From: Zeus faber
Lineage: Eukaryota; Chordata; Actinopteri; Zeiformes; Zeidae
Length of the DNA: 64,000 nt
Direction: 5' to 3'
Assembly (NCBI GenBank): GCA_960531495.1
Contig: OY482855.1
Location: 1,426,001 to 1,490,000, forward strand
The notes under the pieces were generated by a model, which was not told the DNA's origin, ran no database searches, and saw nothing but the letters and a program-made list of their open reading frames with translations. Shown here in pieces: positions 33,040 through 45,500 of the stretch. Position numbers and translations under genes: made by a program. Each line of letters begins with the position of its first letter. Position 1 is the stretch's first letter.

Positions 33040-36000
33040 AAGATTCAAGATTCAAGATTCAAGATTTTTTATTTGTCACATACATATACATACTTCCATA
33101 CATATATGCAGTGAAATGTAATGCATGTGATAGCACACAATAAGTCCTAGGAAAAAGTACAAAAATAAAATAAAATAAAAAGTAGAAAATTCCTTTCTAA
33201 TAGACCGACTAACTGACTCCTAAAACGTAATACAGTAAGTGGAATACTTATAGAATAAGATAAAAAATATATAGAATAAAATACAATAAAAAATAAATTG
33301 AAATAAAATGGAATAGGTTGAAGGAATATGGGTATGTATATACAGATATGTGCATTTAAAGTGGCATGTGAATTAAAGTGGCATGTGAATGTGAATAGTG
33401 TGAGGTAGTGTTTGGGATAATACAGCACAGTATACAACAGTACGGCGCAGCAATACGGCATCACGAACAACCCTGAACAGTGATACAGTATGCGGTACAG
33501 TATGCTTCATACAGTACAGTAGGTAGTGGAGCCTAGTGCATGGCTCAGTTAGGACCCCTGGTGAGGTCAGCGTTGACAGTTCTGATGGCTTGAGGGAAGA
33601 AACTCCGTCTGAGTCTCTCTGTTCTCGCTGCGTGACTGCGGAGGCGCTTGCCTGACCGCAGCAGCTGAAACAGTCCGTTGTTGGGGTGATGAGGATCCTT
33701 CATGATCCTACGGGCTCTGCTACTACACCTCCTGGTGTATTACTCCTGCAAGGGGGGGAGGGTAGTTCCAGTGGTACGTTCAGCTGAACGCACCACCCTC
33801 TGCAGGGCCCGCCTGTCCTGGGCAGTACAGTTCCCAAACCAGGCAGTGATGTTGCCTGTCAGGATGCTCTCCACTGCTCCAGAGTAGGACTTGAGGATCC
33901 TCACCGAGACCCGGAATTTCCTCAGCTGCCTGAGGTGGTAGAGACGCTGCCTCGCCTTTCTCACCAGAGTGTCTGTATGAACAGTCCATGTTAAGTCCTC
34001 TGTGATGTGGACTCCCAGATATCTGAAGCTGCTCACCCTATCGACAGAAGTCCCATTAATCCACAAGGGCGCGTGCGTCCTCGATTGTGATCCACGCCTA
34101 AAGTCCACAATCAGCTCCTTGGTTTTGCTGACGTTCAGGTGGAGGCTGTTGTCCTGGCACCAGAGTGACAGGTCAGCCACCTCCTCGCGGTAGGCCTTCT
34201 CATCGCAGTCGGTGATCAGGCCCACGACCACGGTGTCGTCAGCAAACTTGATGATGGTGTTGGAGCTGGACCTGGCCACACAGTCATGTGTGTACAGGGA
34301 GTACAGTAGGGGGCTGAGGACGCAGCCCTGGGGGGATCCTGTATTCAGGGTGAGGGAGCTTGACATGTACTTCCCCACCTTGACCACCTGGGGGCGGCCT
34401 GTGAGGAAGTCCAGGATCCAGGTGCACAGCGGAGCATTCAATCCTAGCTCCAACAACTTGACAGCCAGTCTGGTGGGGACTATGGTGTTGAAAGCTGAAC
34501 TATAATCAATGAACAGCATTCTCACATAGGCCCCCTTCTGGCCATCCAGGTGCGTGAGCGTGGTGTGCAGTACCTGGGAGACCGCGTCATCCGTGGATCT
34601 GTTCTGCCGGTACGCGAACTGCAACGGGTCCAAGGTGCGGGGGAGGGAGGCGCAGATGTAATCCTTAATCAGCCTCTCGAAACACTTCATGACCACCGAG
34701 GTGAGGGCCACCGGACGGTAGTCATTCAGGCAGGTTGGAGAGGCGATCTTCGGGACAGGAACGACGGTGGACCTCTTGAAACAGGACGGGACCACTGATT
34801 CAGCCAGGGAGATGTTGAATATTGTGGTGACCACCGGAGCTAGCTGGTTAGCACAGGTCTTCAGTACTCGTCCAGATATGCCATCTGGACCCGCAGCTTT
34901 CCTGGTGTTGACACGCATCAGAGCCCTCCTGACCTCGTGCACGGACACTGAGAGTGCGCGCTCGTCCCCAGCGGTGTAACTCCAATTAGCCGGCGAGCTA
35001 GCGGTGCTGCTGCCAGACTCGAACCGCGCATAAAAGGAGTTCAGTTGGTTGGCCAGGGAGGCGTCCACACTCGTGGCTGGGGAGGAGCTGCTCTTGTAGT
35101 TTGTTATTGTTCGCAGCCCCTCCCACAAGCGTCTTGTGTCCCCCCGCTCCATCTGCAGCTCCACGGTGTCTCTGTACGTCCGTTTGGCGTCCCTCACCAC
35201 CCTCCGCAGATTGTACGACGCCGCTTTGTAATTGTCCATGTTGCCAGATACAAGTCCGTCGTTGTAAGCGGCCGTGCGCGCATTCAGAGCGCAGCGGATG
35301 GATTTATCAACCCATGGTTTCTGGTTTGGAAATATCCGAACTTTCACCGTGGGAACGATTTCATCCGCGAGCGTAGCCACAAAACTCACTACAACCTCCG
35401 TAAACTCGCTGACGTCACTTGAGCTCGCTTGGAACACGTCCCAGTCTACGTCAGTCAGAGCGTCCTGAAGCGCAGCCTCTGATTGGTCCGTCCACCGCTT
35501 CACTTCCCTCGTCATCACCAGATCCCGCGCGATCAGAGGCCTGTAAACAGGAAGCAGCGAGATCGCGGCGTGATCTGATTTCCCGAAAGCAGGAAGCGAC
35601 ACGGGCTTGTATCCGTTCTTGTAAGGAGTGTAACAATGGTCCAGAGTTCTGTCTCCCCTGGTGGCACACGTGATGTGTTGGTGGAAATTCGGCAGAACTT
35701 TTTTCAGGTTGGCCCTGTTAAAGTCCCCAGTCACCACCACAGCCGCGTCGGGATGTCTGTTCTGAAATCCGCACAACACATCGTGCAGAACCGACAGAGC
35801 TGCGTCGGTGTCCGCTTGCGGTGGGATATAAACGGCTGTAATGATGACCGTGCTGAATTCCCGGGGGAGATAAAATGGACGGCATAGTATGGTCAGCTGT
35901 TCCAGGTTCGGCGAGCAGGAGTGGGAGAGGAATTTGGTGTTGTTGGCGTTACACCAGCGGTTGTTTACCATTAGGCAGACGCCTCCACCTTTGGATTTCC

Positions 36001-36561
36001 CCGACTCTCCCGTTCTGTCGCCGCGGAACACGGAGAAGGCCTCGGCTGGACGTATGGCTTCATCCGGCACCAGTGGGGTCAGCCATGTTTCCGTCAGGCA
36101 GAGGACGCAACAGTTCCTCGTGTCACGCTGGAATTGAATCCTCGCTCGAAGTTCATCCATCTTGTTCTCCAGGGACTGGACGTTAGCAAGAAGGATGCTT
36201 GGCAGAGGTGGACGGTAAGGTTGCGTCCTCATTCTGACCCGAATGCCGCCTCGTTTACCTCGGTGCTTCCTCCGTGGGCCGGCTCGTGGAACAGCGACTC
36301 CATTTTTGTTGTTGTTGCGAGTGTTCCCGCGTAGGATTTCCGCCGGCCACTCTGCTCCCACGGATAAAAAGTCCCAAAGTTGTTCGTTTAGGGAAATTTT
36401 TATATCCATGAGTGCATCGCGGCCGTATGAGTTAATTGTTGATGTTTTTCTGGCGAACATCGTGATAAAAAAAGGAAAAAAATACTAAAGAGTAAGAAAG
36501 TAACCGGAGCGCCGGCGCAGGCGACCGCTAGGGGCGGCGCCACTATCGCCACACATCGCCA
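33040..36561 (-). mobile_element. Rex1/L2-like LINE nested in LINE copy 1
   Basis: Copy 2 reads GTATTACGACGACGG without interruption; copy 1 has GTATTAC, then 3.5 kb, then TACGACGACGG, so the insert is 33040-36561 with a probable 3-bp TAC duplication. The element runs on the minus strand: a GC-rich 5' UTR (36561-36461), one long ORF, a 3' UTR, and a 3' end of short tandem GATTCAA repeats (plus-strand view, 33041-33065) typical of CR1/L2/Rex1-group LINEs, which lack poly(A). It appears full length and must be younger than the insertion of its host LINE. A 5'-truncated relative lies at 12872-13110. Confidence 0.9.
33545..36460 (-). pseudogene. Rex1/L2-like LINE ORF (endonuclease and reverse transcriptase), one stop
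   Basis: The frame from the ATG at 36460 runs 906 codons to a TAA at 33742-33740, then stays open in phase for another 64 codons to TGA at 33547-33545. Family members usually continue through this tail (PHHPNNGLFQLL), so the TAA is probably a single nonsense mutation. Domains: AP-type endonuclease (LANVQSLENK, LCLTETWL, GDFNRANL near residue 245, SDHAAISLLP); reverse transcriptase with AAGPDGISG, NDYRPVALTS, LFIDYSSAFNTIVP, SPQGCVLSPLLYSL and the FADD catalytic box at about residues 739-742. The endonuclease nicks target DNA and the RT copies RNA at the nick. The SSAFNTI form of motif A points to Rex1 rather than classic L2; exact clade unsure. Confidence 0.88.
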
Positions 36562-36562
36562 T

Positions 36563-37787
36563 ACGACGACGGAATTGATGAAGAACGTGCGAGAGCTCTG
36601 CGGCGGTTTACTAGCTTGCCGCACCACCGGAGATCGACGATACGAACTTACAATGACAGGAGAGTGAGACAGAAAGAGAGAGAGAGAGAGACAGAAAGAG
36701 AGAGCGACAGACAGAAAGAGAGGGGGAGAGAGAGACAACAAGACTTTTTTTCCGGAGTTCAAAAATGAGTCACCAAAGAGGGAAAGATCGCCTGCTGGAG
36801 GGATTCAAGATTGGAGAGGTAAGAATAATAGCCAGAGAATTGAGGAATGACGAGATGGTCGTTTCCTTCCTCAACCTCCCGGCTTATATTACTGACGACG
36901 AAATACTGGGGAAGCTACATGGTTGGGGCGTGTCGGCCACCTCGCCGATTAAGCGCAGAATGTGGCCAGGAACCCGTATTGCGGACGGTACACGGTTTAT
37001 GAGAGTAAAATTCAATAAATTAGTTCAGAGTCTTCCATACTCTGCAAAGTTTCACACTGCCATAGGGCCAGAGTACTTCCGCGTCATTCACGATAGACAA
37101 TCAAAGGTCTGCCGCCTCTGTATACAGCCTGGACATATCCTACGGGAATGTCCGGAGTTCTTCTGTCGCAAATGTGGATTGCAAGGACACTTTGCGAGAG
37201 AGTGCAAAAGTGCCAAGAAATGTGACCTGTGTCATAACACTTGGAATGAATGTGACTGCAATAAGAGCGAGGAGGACGGCGGCGCTCCGCTGGTCACGAC
37301 GGCCGCTTCAACCGATAGGCAAGGCGAACTGCATAGCGAGGATGAAAATAAAATGGAGACTGAGACAGGGCAGGCGGATGTGAGGGATGAAACTCAACCT
37401 GCAGTGGCGGGTAGTATGAACCAAGCAAGCAAGGTGAGGCTAGATCTGAGCTCCGGCTCTGACGAGGAGAGCGGAGCGAGACGAGGAGCAAGGCTGAAGG
37501 CGGAGGTGGGAGGGGAGGTGCTAGCCTTGGGAGTGGGCCCCACCCCCGCTCCTACCCCGCTGCTGCTGAAGCAAATCAGAGATCCTGCATCTGAGATGGG
37601 AATGATGAATAGGTCATCATCTCAGTCCCAGCCCCTCCAGCGACTGCCTCTTGATAACCCGATCTCAAGTGCAAGTGAGGCCGAATCCGAGATAGACTTG
37701 TCTCATATGAACAGAATTGGGAAAAGGCTAAGTGAAAAGCAGATGAGAAGGAGAAGCAAGAGAAACAAAGACAGAGTTAATAACTAA
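36563..37787 (+). pseudogene. LINE copy 1 ORF1, remainder with zinc knuckles
   Basis: This resumes the ORF1 frame after the nested LINE. A 112-bp GA-rich insert (36657-36768) then introduces a stop and shifts the frame. From the ATG at 36765 a 340-codon frame is open. It includes an RRM-like segment (VVSFLNLPAYITDDEIL ... TRFMRVKF), two CCHC knuckles (CRLCIQPGHILREC and CRKCGLQGHFAREC, both CX2CX4HX4C), a third partial C-rich motif (CDLCHN), and an acidic then basic C-terminus. A truncated protein from 36765 would keep the RRM-like and knuckle regions, but its normal N-terminus is lost. The stop (TAA 37785-37787) lies 37 bp before the ORF2 ATG. Confidence 0.88.
36657..36768 (+). repeat. 112-bp GA-rich insert in ORF1 of LINE copy 1
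   Basis: Copy 2 reads ACAATGAGTGACC; copy 1 has ACAATGA, then a GAGA/GACAGA-rich stretch ending TTTTTTTCCGGAGTTC, then AAAATGAGTCACC. Five bases (AATGA) flank both sides. The length is not a multiple of three, so it shifts ORF1. Its TTTTTTCCGGA end resembles TTTTTTCCGGACTCC near the LINE's own 5' end (32746-32760). Confidence 0.8.
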
Positions 37788-37824
37788 ATGTCGAAAATCA
37801 TACTCTCTTCTCAGTGTGACTCTA

Positions 37825-40800
37825 ATGATTAGCTTCACTTCTCTAAATGCTAACGGCCTACGCACAAAATCGAAAATAGATTCTGTACTGCAAACTTTGA
37901 ACTCAGATGTAGTCTGCCTGCAAGAAACTTGGTGGGACCAGGAGCATCACGACTATGTGGCGAACCAGAGAAACAAGCAGGTATTTTCAAACCACGGGTC
38001 AGCAAGATCATGCGGGGTAGCAATCATATCTAAGATTGCTTCAGGCATGAGTGCTCAAGAGATATACAAAGACGATCAAGGCAGAGTATTAATTGTAGAT
38101 TTTTCACTTAATAAACAACGATATAGAATAATTAACATATATGCACCAAACAATGAAAATCATAGAAAGCAGTTTTTCATTAAATTAAAGAAATGGTACG
38201 GAAACAATGTAATAATAACTGGAGACTTTAATGTGGCTCTAACAAAAATGGACGTGTCAGTAAACAATACCTTCAAGAGTGACGCCAGTCGAACAACCCT
38301 AATGAATTTGATAAATCACCATAACCTAGTAGAAATGTGGAGAATCTCAAACCCTTTGAAGCGGGACTTCTCGAGAAGGCAGATTGTAAAGGGGGTCCTC
38401 AAACAGTCCAGAATCGATCTCTGTCTGGCTTCCTCCAGCATTATCAGGGACATTAACAAAATTAAATATGAGTTCAATAGCTGGAGCGATCACGCATCTT
38501 TATACTGGCAATTAGGGGACGATGGAAGGCCCAGAGGTGGGGGCATCTGGTGCTTCAATGCCAGTCTCCTTGAGGACCAAACCTTCAAAAAAAAGATAAG
38601 GAATCTACTGAGCAATATAACAGATGAATTAGCTGTAGAAGAAAACTATATTAAATCATGGGACGATGTAAAAAGACGAATTAAGAGAGCCTGTATAAAT
38701 TATAGTAAAGAGAAAGGATGGCGGGAAGGAATGGAGGAGAGAACATTAAGGCACCTCCTCGCAAAAGAAATTACATTACTTGACCATAACCCTGACAGAA
38801 GTTGTGCAAAATTTGAAGAATATGAAGCTAAACTTCACTCTTTTGAAAAGAAAAGATGCATAGGAGCAGCTGTTAGAAGTAGATTTAAAAATATCACAGA
38901 TGGGGAGAAATGTACAGCTTTTTTCCTTGGCCTAGAAAAACAAAAACAAAACAAAGCCAGAATGGGTCAGATTGAAAATAGTAAGGGGGAAATAATAGCT
39001 GAGCAGGAAGACATACTGGACGAAATACATAGGTATTACGAGAACCTCTTTACTAGTAACAGCTCCAATCCAAAACAGACTAAAGAAATACTGGAATGTA
39101 TTGATAGGGAAATCAATCACATCGACAAAGAAGAGTGCGACACGGTAATCACATTAGCGGAAGTAGAACTGGCAATAGATGGACAAAATAAGAACAAAAG
39201 CCCAGGCCCAGACGGAATCTCGACAGAGTTCTACCAGTGCTTCAAAGCCCAGCTGGCCCCCTTGCTGCTAAAACTTTACACTAGTATTAGAGTAAACCAG
39301 ACAACTCCGGACTCCCTCACAAAAGGTATCATCACAATTGTATTTAAGAATAAAGGATGCCGGAACCAACTGAAAAACTATAGGCCAATTAGCCTACTCA
39401 ATTCAGATTATAAGATTCTGGCAAAAATTCTGGCTAATAGACTTAAAGCAGTAATAGGCTCAATCATCAGCAATACGCAAACTTACAGTATCCCAGGCAG
39501 AGATATTACAGACTCCATCAATACAATTAGGGATACAGTAAAAACAATGACTATGCAGAGGGGCCTGCTGCTTGGAGTAGACCTAGAAAAAGCTTTTGAC
39601 AGGGTTGAGCATCCGTTCCTCTGGTCCGTAATGGAAAAGTTCGGCTTCGGAGCAAAGTTCATCGATTGGATCAAGGTTTTATATCGAAGTGCGAGTAGCA
39701 GGGTGAAATGCAACGGACTTCTCACCAGGGACATTCGGATCGAGAGGTCGGTGAGACAGGGATGCCCCCTCTCAGCTCTGCTATACACCCTGGTCGCAGA
39801 ACCCCTCGCACTCCTAATACTGAAAGACAAAAATATAAAAGGTATCTTAACGCCAAATGGCAGCAAAACCAAAATAGTCCAATATGCAGACGACATTAAT
39901 ATCATGGTCTCGGATGGTGACAGCATAGACCATGTCTTCAAACACCTAGGGGCCTATGAGAAAGCCTCTGGCGCAAGAATCAATAAAGAAAAATCTGCAA
40001 TAATGTTCTGCGGTAAGAATCAAAAAACGATAAACAAATGGGGCCTTAAAGAGACCACAGGGTGCAGAGAAATCTGGGGTGTGTACATTGGGAAAGACGA
40101 GAGTGAAGCAAGAGATAAAACATGGAAGAGTGTGATAATTAAAATACAGTGTACCTTGAACCTGTGGAGGGCGAGGGGGCTTAGTCTAAAAGGAAAGGTA
40201 ATAGTATCTAATGCCCTAGTGCTGTCAAAAATAAATCATGCTTTGGGAACCTGTGAGCTGCCCGATTGGGCACTAAATTCATTGAACGGTGAGATCTCCT
40301 CCTTTCTTTGGAAGGGTAAGGGAAATATGTTCGCCCACAGGACGTTAATTGCTAATAAACGGGAGGGGGGATTAGGGCTGATTGACATTGGTGCCAAAAG
40401 AGACGCACTGAGGGTTAAATTGATAGGGAAATTCTTGGATTCGACCAGGCAGTATCCCTGGGAGGACGCACTCGCAGGCTACCTGGCGGAGTTTGGGGAG
40501 AGGAGCAAATACAATCTCTGTACCCACTACCCCAGAAAAACTTACAGTGGCCTGCCGGGCTTCTACCAGGAGGTGCTGGAGGCATGGGGAAGGATACTCC
40601 CCCACCTCAGACCCGAGTGCAGTAAAAAAGAGCATGTGCTGCAGTTACCTTTCCTCTCGAATCCATGCTTCACCTATAATGGGAGAAACCTCGTCAGCAG
40701 TCACTTAACGGCAGCAGGCCTAACAAGAGTGGGACAGGTGACCGACCACAAAGGGAACTTTGATATAGGGAATGTACTATGGGAATTAGACAGATGGAAG

Positions 40801-41619
40801 GTGCAATACAGGGAAAAACTGATTGTCTCTTTCGGGGAAAAATTTGATCAAAGCCTACTACCTGAGTGGCGAGGCATGCTCAAAGAGAAAGGAACCAAGG
40901 TGCAGGATGATGCCCTGAACTTCCTCCTGTGCCTTAGAGGAAAATTCCCCACCATCCAATCAGTGAAAACCAGAGACTGGTATAGATTACTCATTTCAAA
41001 GATTGTGACAATTCCAGCTTCAGAAAAGGCCTGGTCAAGGATATTTCCTGGCTATTCAATTAGAAATATATGGAACAACATGGAAATCCCTTTTGCCACA
41101 TCAGCCATCTTCCACCTGGATTTCAAGATAAGGCACAGGAGGATTTTTACTGGCATCATCCTGCATCAATAACACAAAGACTTGCACAAAAGGGAGTGTG
41201 TGGTCTGCATGGAAGAAGCAGAAGACATTGAGCACCTGTTCCTTAGGTGCACGGCCCTCACAAACTATAGGGAGAGGGTCAAGAGCCTACTGGTGGAACA
41301 TTGTGGCCTTAGGAGACTAACAGGGCTTACATGGGACTGGGCCTACATGTTTGGCCCCCCCCCCAAAACAATGAGCCCAACGGAAAACTTACTGATAAAC
41401 ACTGTGCTGGCATTTGCCAGGCGCGCAACATGGACAAGAAGGAACTTGGCACTATATGAGGGTAGAGACGTAAGCATACAAAGCCTCTTTGGAAACTCAC
41501 TAAAGGCCCACCTATTGTTGCTAAATGGAGGAAACAAAGACCTTTTTGTAATCCAATTTATGCAACAAACTACCCTACTCCAGGAAACTGAATGCCACTC
41601 TCTCTCCTTCGCATTCTGA
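37825..41619 (+). pseudogene. LINE copy 1 ORF2: endonuclease-reverse transcriptase, one stop
   Basis: From the ATG at 37825 the frame is open for 1115 codons, is cut by TAA at 41170-41172, and continues in phase to TGA at 41617-41619 (1265 codons in all). AP-type endonuclease: LNANGL at the start, QET at residues 33-35, GDFN at 133-136, SDH at 221-223. Reverse transcriptase: SPGPDGISTEF, NYRPISLLNSDYKILAKILA, LLGVDLEKAFDRV, RQGCPLSALLYTL and catalytic YADD at residues 687-690. After the stop a zinc finger follows (CVVCMEEAEDIEHLFLRC, CX2CX8HX4C), usual at the end of L1/Tx1 ORF2. The lone stop removes the zinc finger. The protein would nick target DNA and prime reverse transcription there; in target-specific members the endonuclease gives much of the specificity. 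Confidence 0.93.
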
Positions 41620-41733
41620 TAGGATAGAGAAGGGAGAAAAAGGGAAAACATGTATTTCCCAAGTGTTTAAAAATGTTTTCTTGGCATAATTGTTACTGTT
41701 GATGATTCTGTATTTTTATACTAAAAAAAAAAA
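41620..41733 (+). other. LINE copy 1 3' UTR, poly(A) tail and satellite junction
   Basis: A short 3' UTR of about 100 bp, with no AATAAA seen, ends TTTTTATACT followed by about 11 A. The next bases, TGTATTTGTTGAGTTATG, are satellite. Uninterrupted monomers read ...CCATATAAAATGTATTT at this point, so the A run merges with target A residues, as expected when the RNA tail anneals to a T-rich nicked strand. Confidence 0.8.
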
Positions 41734-42535
41734 TGTATTTGTTGAGTTATGATCATTTTCATCATAGTGTGCACATGAGGGAAAAAACGCATTTTCAGCC
41801 GATTTAAACGTCGAAAAGGCGAATTGGTTAAACGCTTCAGTCATTACTCTGTGTGACAGTATCAGACAGTTTAAATACAATGATGAACTAGTATGTGCTG
41901 CTAAAGTGTTGTTTATCAAACAGTTTTAGTCCCATAGAAAATGTATTTGTCGAGTTATGATCATTTTCATCGTAGTGTGCACATGTGGGAAAAAACGCAT
42001 TTTCAGCCGATTTAAACGTCGAAAAGGCGTATTGGTTAAACACTTCAGTCATTACTCTGTGTGACAGTGTCAGACAGTTTAAATACAATGATTAACTAGT
42101 ATGTGCTGCTAAAGTGTTGTTTGTCAACCAGTTTTAGGCCCATATAAAATGTATTTGTCGAGGTATGAGCATTTTCATAACATTGGACGGTTTGCTGTCT
42201 AGCTGAATTAGAGAAACACCGAACCATTGTCTCTTCAGAGGTGAATGATTCAGAATGCTGCAGTACAGCATAGAAATTTAATTAATATGATGAACTATTA
42301 TGTGCTTCTTAAGTGTTTCTCTCAGATTTCTATGCCCATCTAACATGTATTTCTGGAGTTATGATCATTTTCAGAACTTGTGACAGTTTGCTGTCTAACT
42401 GAATTAGAGAAACACCGAACCATTGTCTCTTCAGAGGTGAATGATTCAGAATGCTGCAGTACAGCATAGAAATTTAATTAATATGATGAACTATTATGTG
42501 CTTCTTAAGTGTTTCTCACAGATTTCTAGGCCCAT

Positions 42536-45500
42536 CTAACATGTATTTGTGGAGTTATGATCATTTTCATCATTATGTGTACGTGTGGGAAAAAACGCAT
42601 TTTCAGCCGATTTAAACGTCGAAAAGGGGAATTGGTTAAACGCTTCAGTCATTACTCTGTGTGACAGTGTCAGACAGTTTAAATACAATGGTGAACTAGT
42701 ATATGCTGCTGAAGCGTTGTTTGTCAAACAGTTTTAGGCCCATACAACATGTATTTGTCGAGGTATGAGCATTTTCAGAACATTGGACGGTTTGCTGTCT
42801 AGCTGAATTAGAGAAACACCGAACCATTGTCTCTTCAGAGGTGAATGATTCAGAATGCTGCAGTACAGCATTGAAATTGTATTAATATGATGAACTATTA
42901 TGTGCTTCCTAAGTGTTTCTCTCAGATTTCTATGCCCATCTAACATGTATTTGTGGAGTTATGATCATTTTCAGAACTTGTGACGGTTTGCTAGAGAAAC
43001 ACCGAACCATTGTCTCTTCAGAGGTGAATGATTCAGAATGCTGCAGTACAGCATAGAAAATTTAATTAATATGATGAACTATTATGTGCTTCTTAAGTGT
43101 TTCTCACAGATTTCTATGCCCATCTAACATGTATTTGTGGAGTTATGATCATTTTCAGAACTTGTGACGGTTTGCTAGAGAAACACCGAACCATTGTCTC
43201 TTCAGAGGTGAATGATTCAGAATGCTGCAGTACAGCATAGAAAATTTAATTAATATGATGAACTATTATGTGCTTCTTAAGTGTTTCTCACAGATTTCTA
43301 GGCCCATCTAACATGTATTTGTGGAGTTATGATCATTTTCATCATTGTGTGCACATGTGGGAAAAAACGAATTTTCAGCCGATTTAAACGTCGAAAAGGG
43401 GAATTGGTTAAACGCTTCAGTCATAACTCTGTGTGACAGTGTCAGACAGTTTAAATACAATGGTGAACTAGTATATGCTGCTGAAGCGTTGTTTGTCAAA
43501 CAGTTTTAGGCCCATACAACATGTATTTGTCGAGGTATGATCATTTTCATCATTATGTGTACATGTGGGAAAAAATGCATTTTCAGCCGATTTAAACATC
43601 GAAAAGGGGAATTGGTTAAACGCTTCAGTCATAACTCTGTGTGACAGTGTCAGACAGTTTAAATACAATGGTGAACTAGTATATGCTGCTAAAGCGTTGT
43701 TTGTCAACCAGTTTTAGGCCCATACAACATGTATTTGTCGAGGTATGAGCATTTTCAGAACATTGGACGGTTTGCTGTCTAACTGAATTAGAGAAACACC
43801 GAACCATTGTCTCTTCAGAGGTGAATAATTCAGAATGCTGCAGTACAGCATAGAAATTTTATTAATATGATGAACTATTATGTGCTTCCTAAGTTTTTCT
43901 CTCAGATTTCTATGCCCATCTAACATGTATTTCTGGAGTTATGATCATTTTCAGAACTTGTGACGGTTTGCTGTCTAACTGAATTAGAGAAACACCGAAC
44001 CATTGTCTCTTCAGAGGTGAATGATTCAGAATGCTGCAGTACAGCATAGAAATTTAATTAATATGATGAACTATTATGTGCTTCTTAAGTGTTTCTCACA
44101 GATTTCTAGGCCCATCTAACATGTATTTGTGGAGTTATGATCATTCTCATCATTGTGTGCACATGTGGGAAAAAACGCATTTTCAGGCGATTTAAACGTC
44201 GAAAAGGGGAATTGGTTAAACGCTTCAGTCATTACTCTGTGTGACAGTGTCAGACAGTTTAAATACAATGGTGAACTAGTATATGCTGCTAAAGTGTTGT
44301 TTGTCAACAAGTTTTAGGCCCATCTAACATGTATTTATTGAGTTATGATCATTTTCATCATTGTGTGCACATGTGGGAAAAAACGCATTTTCAGCCGATT
44401 TAAACGTCGAAAAGGGGAATTGGTTAAACGCTTCAGTCATAACTCTGTGTGACAGTGTCAGACAGTTTAAATACAATGGTGAACTAGTATATGCTGCTAA
44501 AGCGTTGTTTGTCAAACAGTTTTAGGCCCATACAACATGTATTTGTCGAGGTATGAGCATTTTCAGAACATTGGACGGTTTGCTGTCTAACTGAATTAGA
44601 GAAACACCGAACCATTGTCTCTTCAGAGGTGAATGATTCAGAATGCTGCAGTACAGCATAGAAATTTTATTAATATGATGAACTATTATGTGCTTCCTAA
44701 GTTTTTCTCTCAGATTTCTATGCCCATCTAACATGTATTTCTGGAGTTATGATCATTTTCAGAACTTGTGACGGTTTGCTGTCCAACTGAATTAGAGAAA
44801 CACCGAACCATTGTCTCTTCAGCGGTGAATGATTCAGAATGCTGCAGTACAGCATAGAAATTTTATTAATATGATGAACTATTATGTGCTTCTTAAGTGT
44901 TTCTCACAGATTTCTAGGCCCATCTAACATGTATTTGTGGAGTTATGATCATTTTCATCATTGTGTGCACATGTGGGAAAAAACGCATTTTCAGCCGATT
45001 TAAACGTCGAAAAGGGGAATTGGTTAAACGCTTCAGTCATTACTCTGTGTGACAGTGTCAGACAGTTTAAATACAATGGTGAACTAGTATATGCTGCTAA
45101 AGTGTTGTTTGTCAACCAGTTTTAGGCCCATCTAACATGTATTTGTCGAGTTATGATCATTTTCATCATTATGTGTACATGTGGGAAAAAACGCATTTTC
45201 AGCCGATTTAAACGTCGAAAAGGGGAATTGCTTAAACGCTTCAGTCATTACTCTGCGTGACAGTGTCAGACAGTTTAAATACAATGGTGAACTAGTATAT
45301 GCTGCTAAAGCGTTGTTTGTCAAACAGTTTTAGGCCCATACAACATGTATTTGTCGAGGTATGAGCATTTTCAGAACATTGGACGGTTTTGCTGTCTAGC
45401 TGAATTAGAGAAACACCGAACCATTGTCTCTTCAGAGGTGAATGATTCAGAATGCTGCAGTACAGCATAGAAATGTTATTAATATGATGAACTATTATGT

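Larger units (their letters stand above)
32678..41733 (+). mobile_element. Tx1/L1-like non-LTR retrotransposon, copy 1, inserted in the satellite
   Basis: The element begins GCGCATGCGCGACTGG directly after satellite CAACCAGT and ends in an A run (about 41723-41733) joined to satellite TGTATTTGTTGAG. Without a nested 3.5-kb LINE it is about 5.5 kb: 5' UTR, ORF1 with two CCHC knuckles, ORF2 with AP-type endonuclease, reverse transcriptase and C-terminal zinc finger, and a short 3' UTR. This order fits the Tx1 branch of L1-type LINEs, several of which insert at fixed sequences. Relative to an uninterrupted monomer, about 16 bp between CCAGT and ATGTATTT is missing. ORF1 is broken by two insertions and ORF2 by one stop, so this copy is dead. 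Confidence 0.9.

Noticed and set aside
33702..36488. Plus-strand frames of 60-125 codons opposite the nested LINE
   Set aside because: They are antisense shadows of the long LINE ORF, which carries clear EN and RT motifs.
37816..37824. GTG codon as ORF2 start
   Set aside because: Eukaryotic LINE ORF2 normally uses ATG; the ATG at 37825, conserved at 62855, is preferred.
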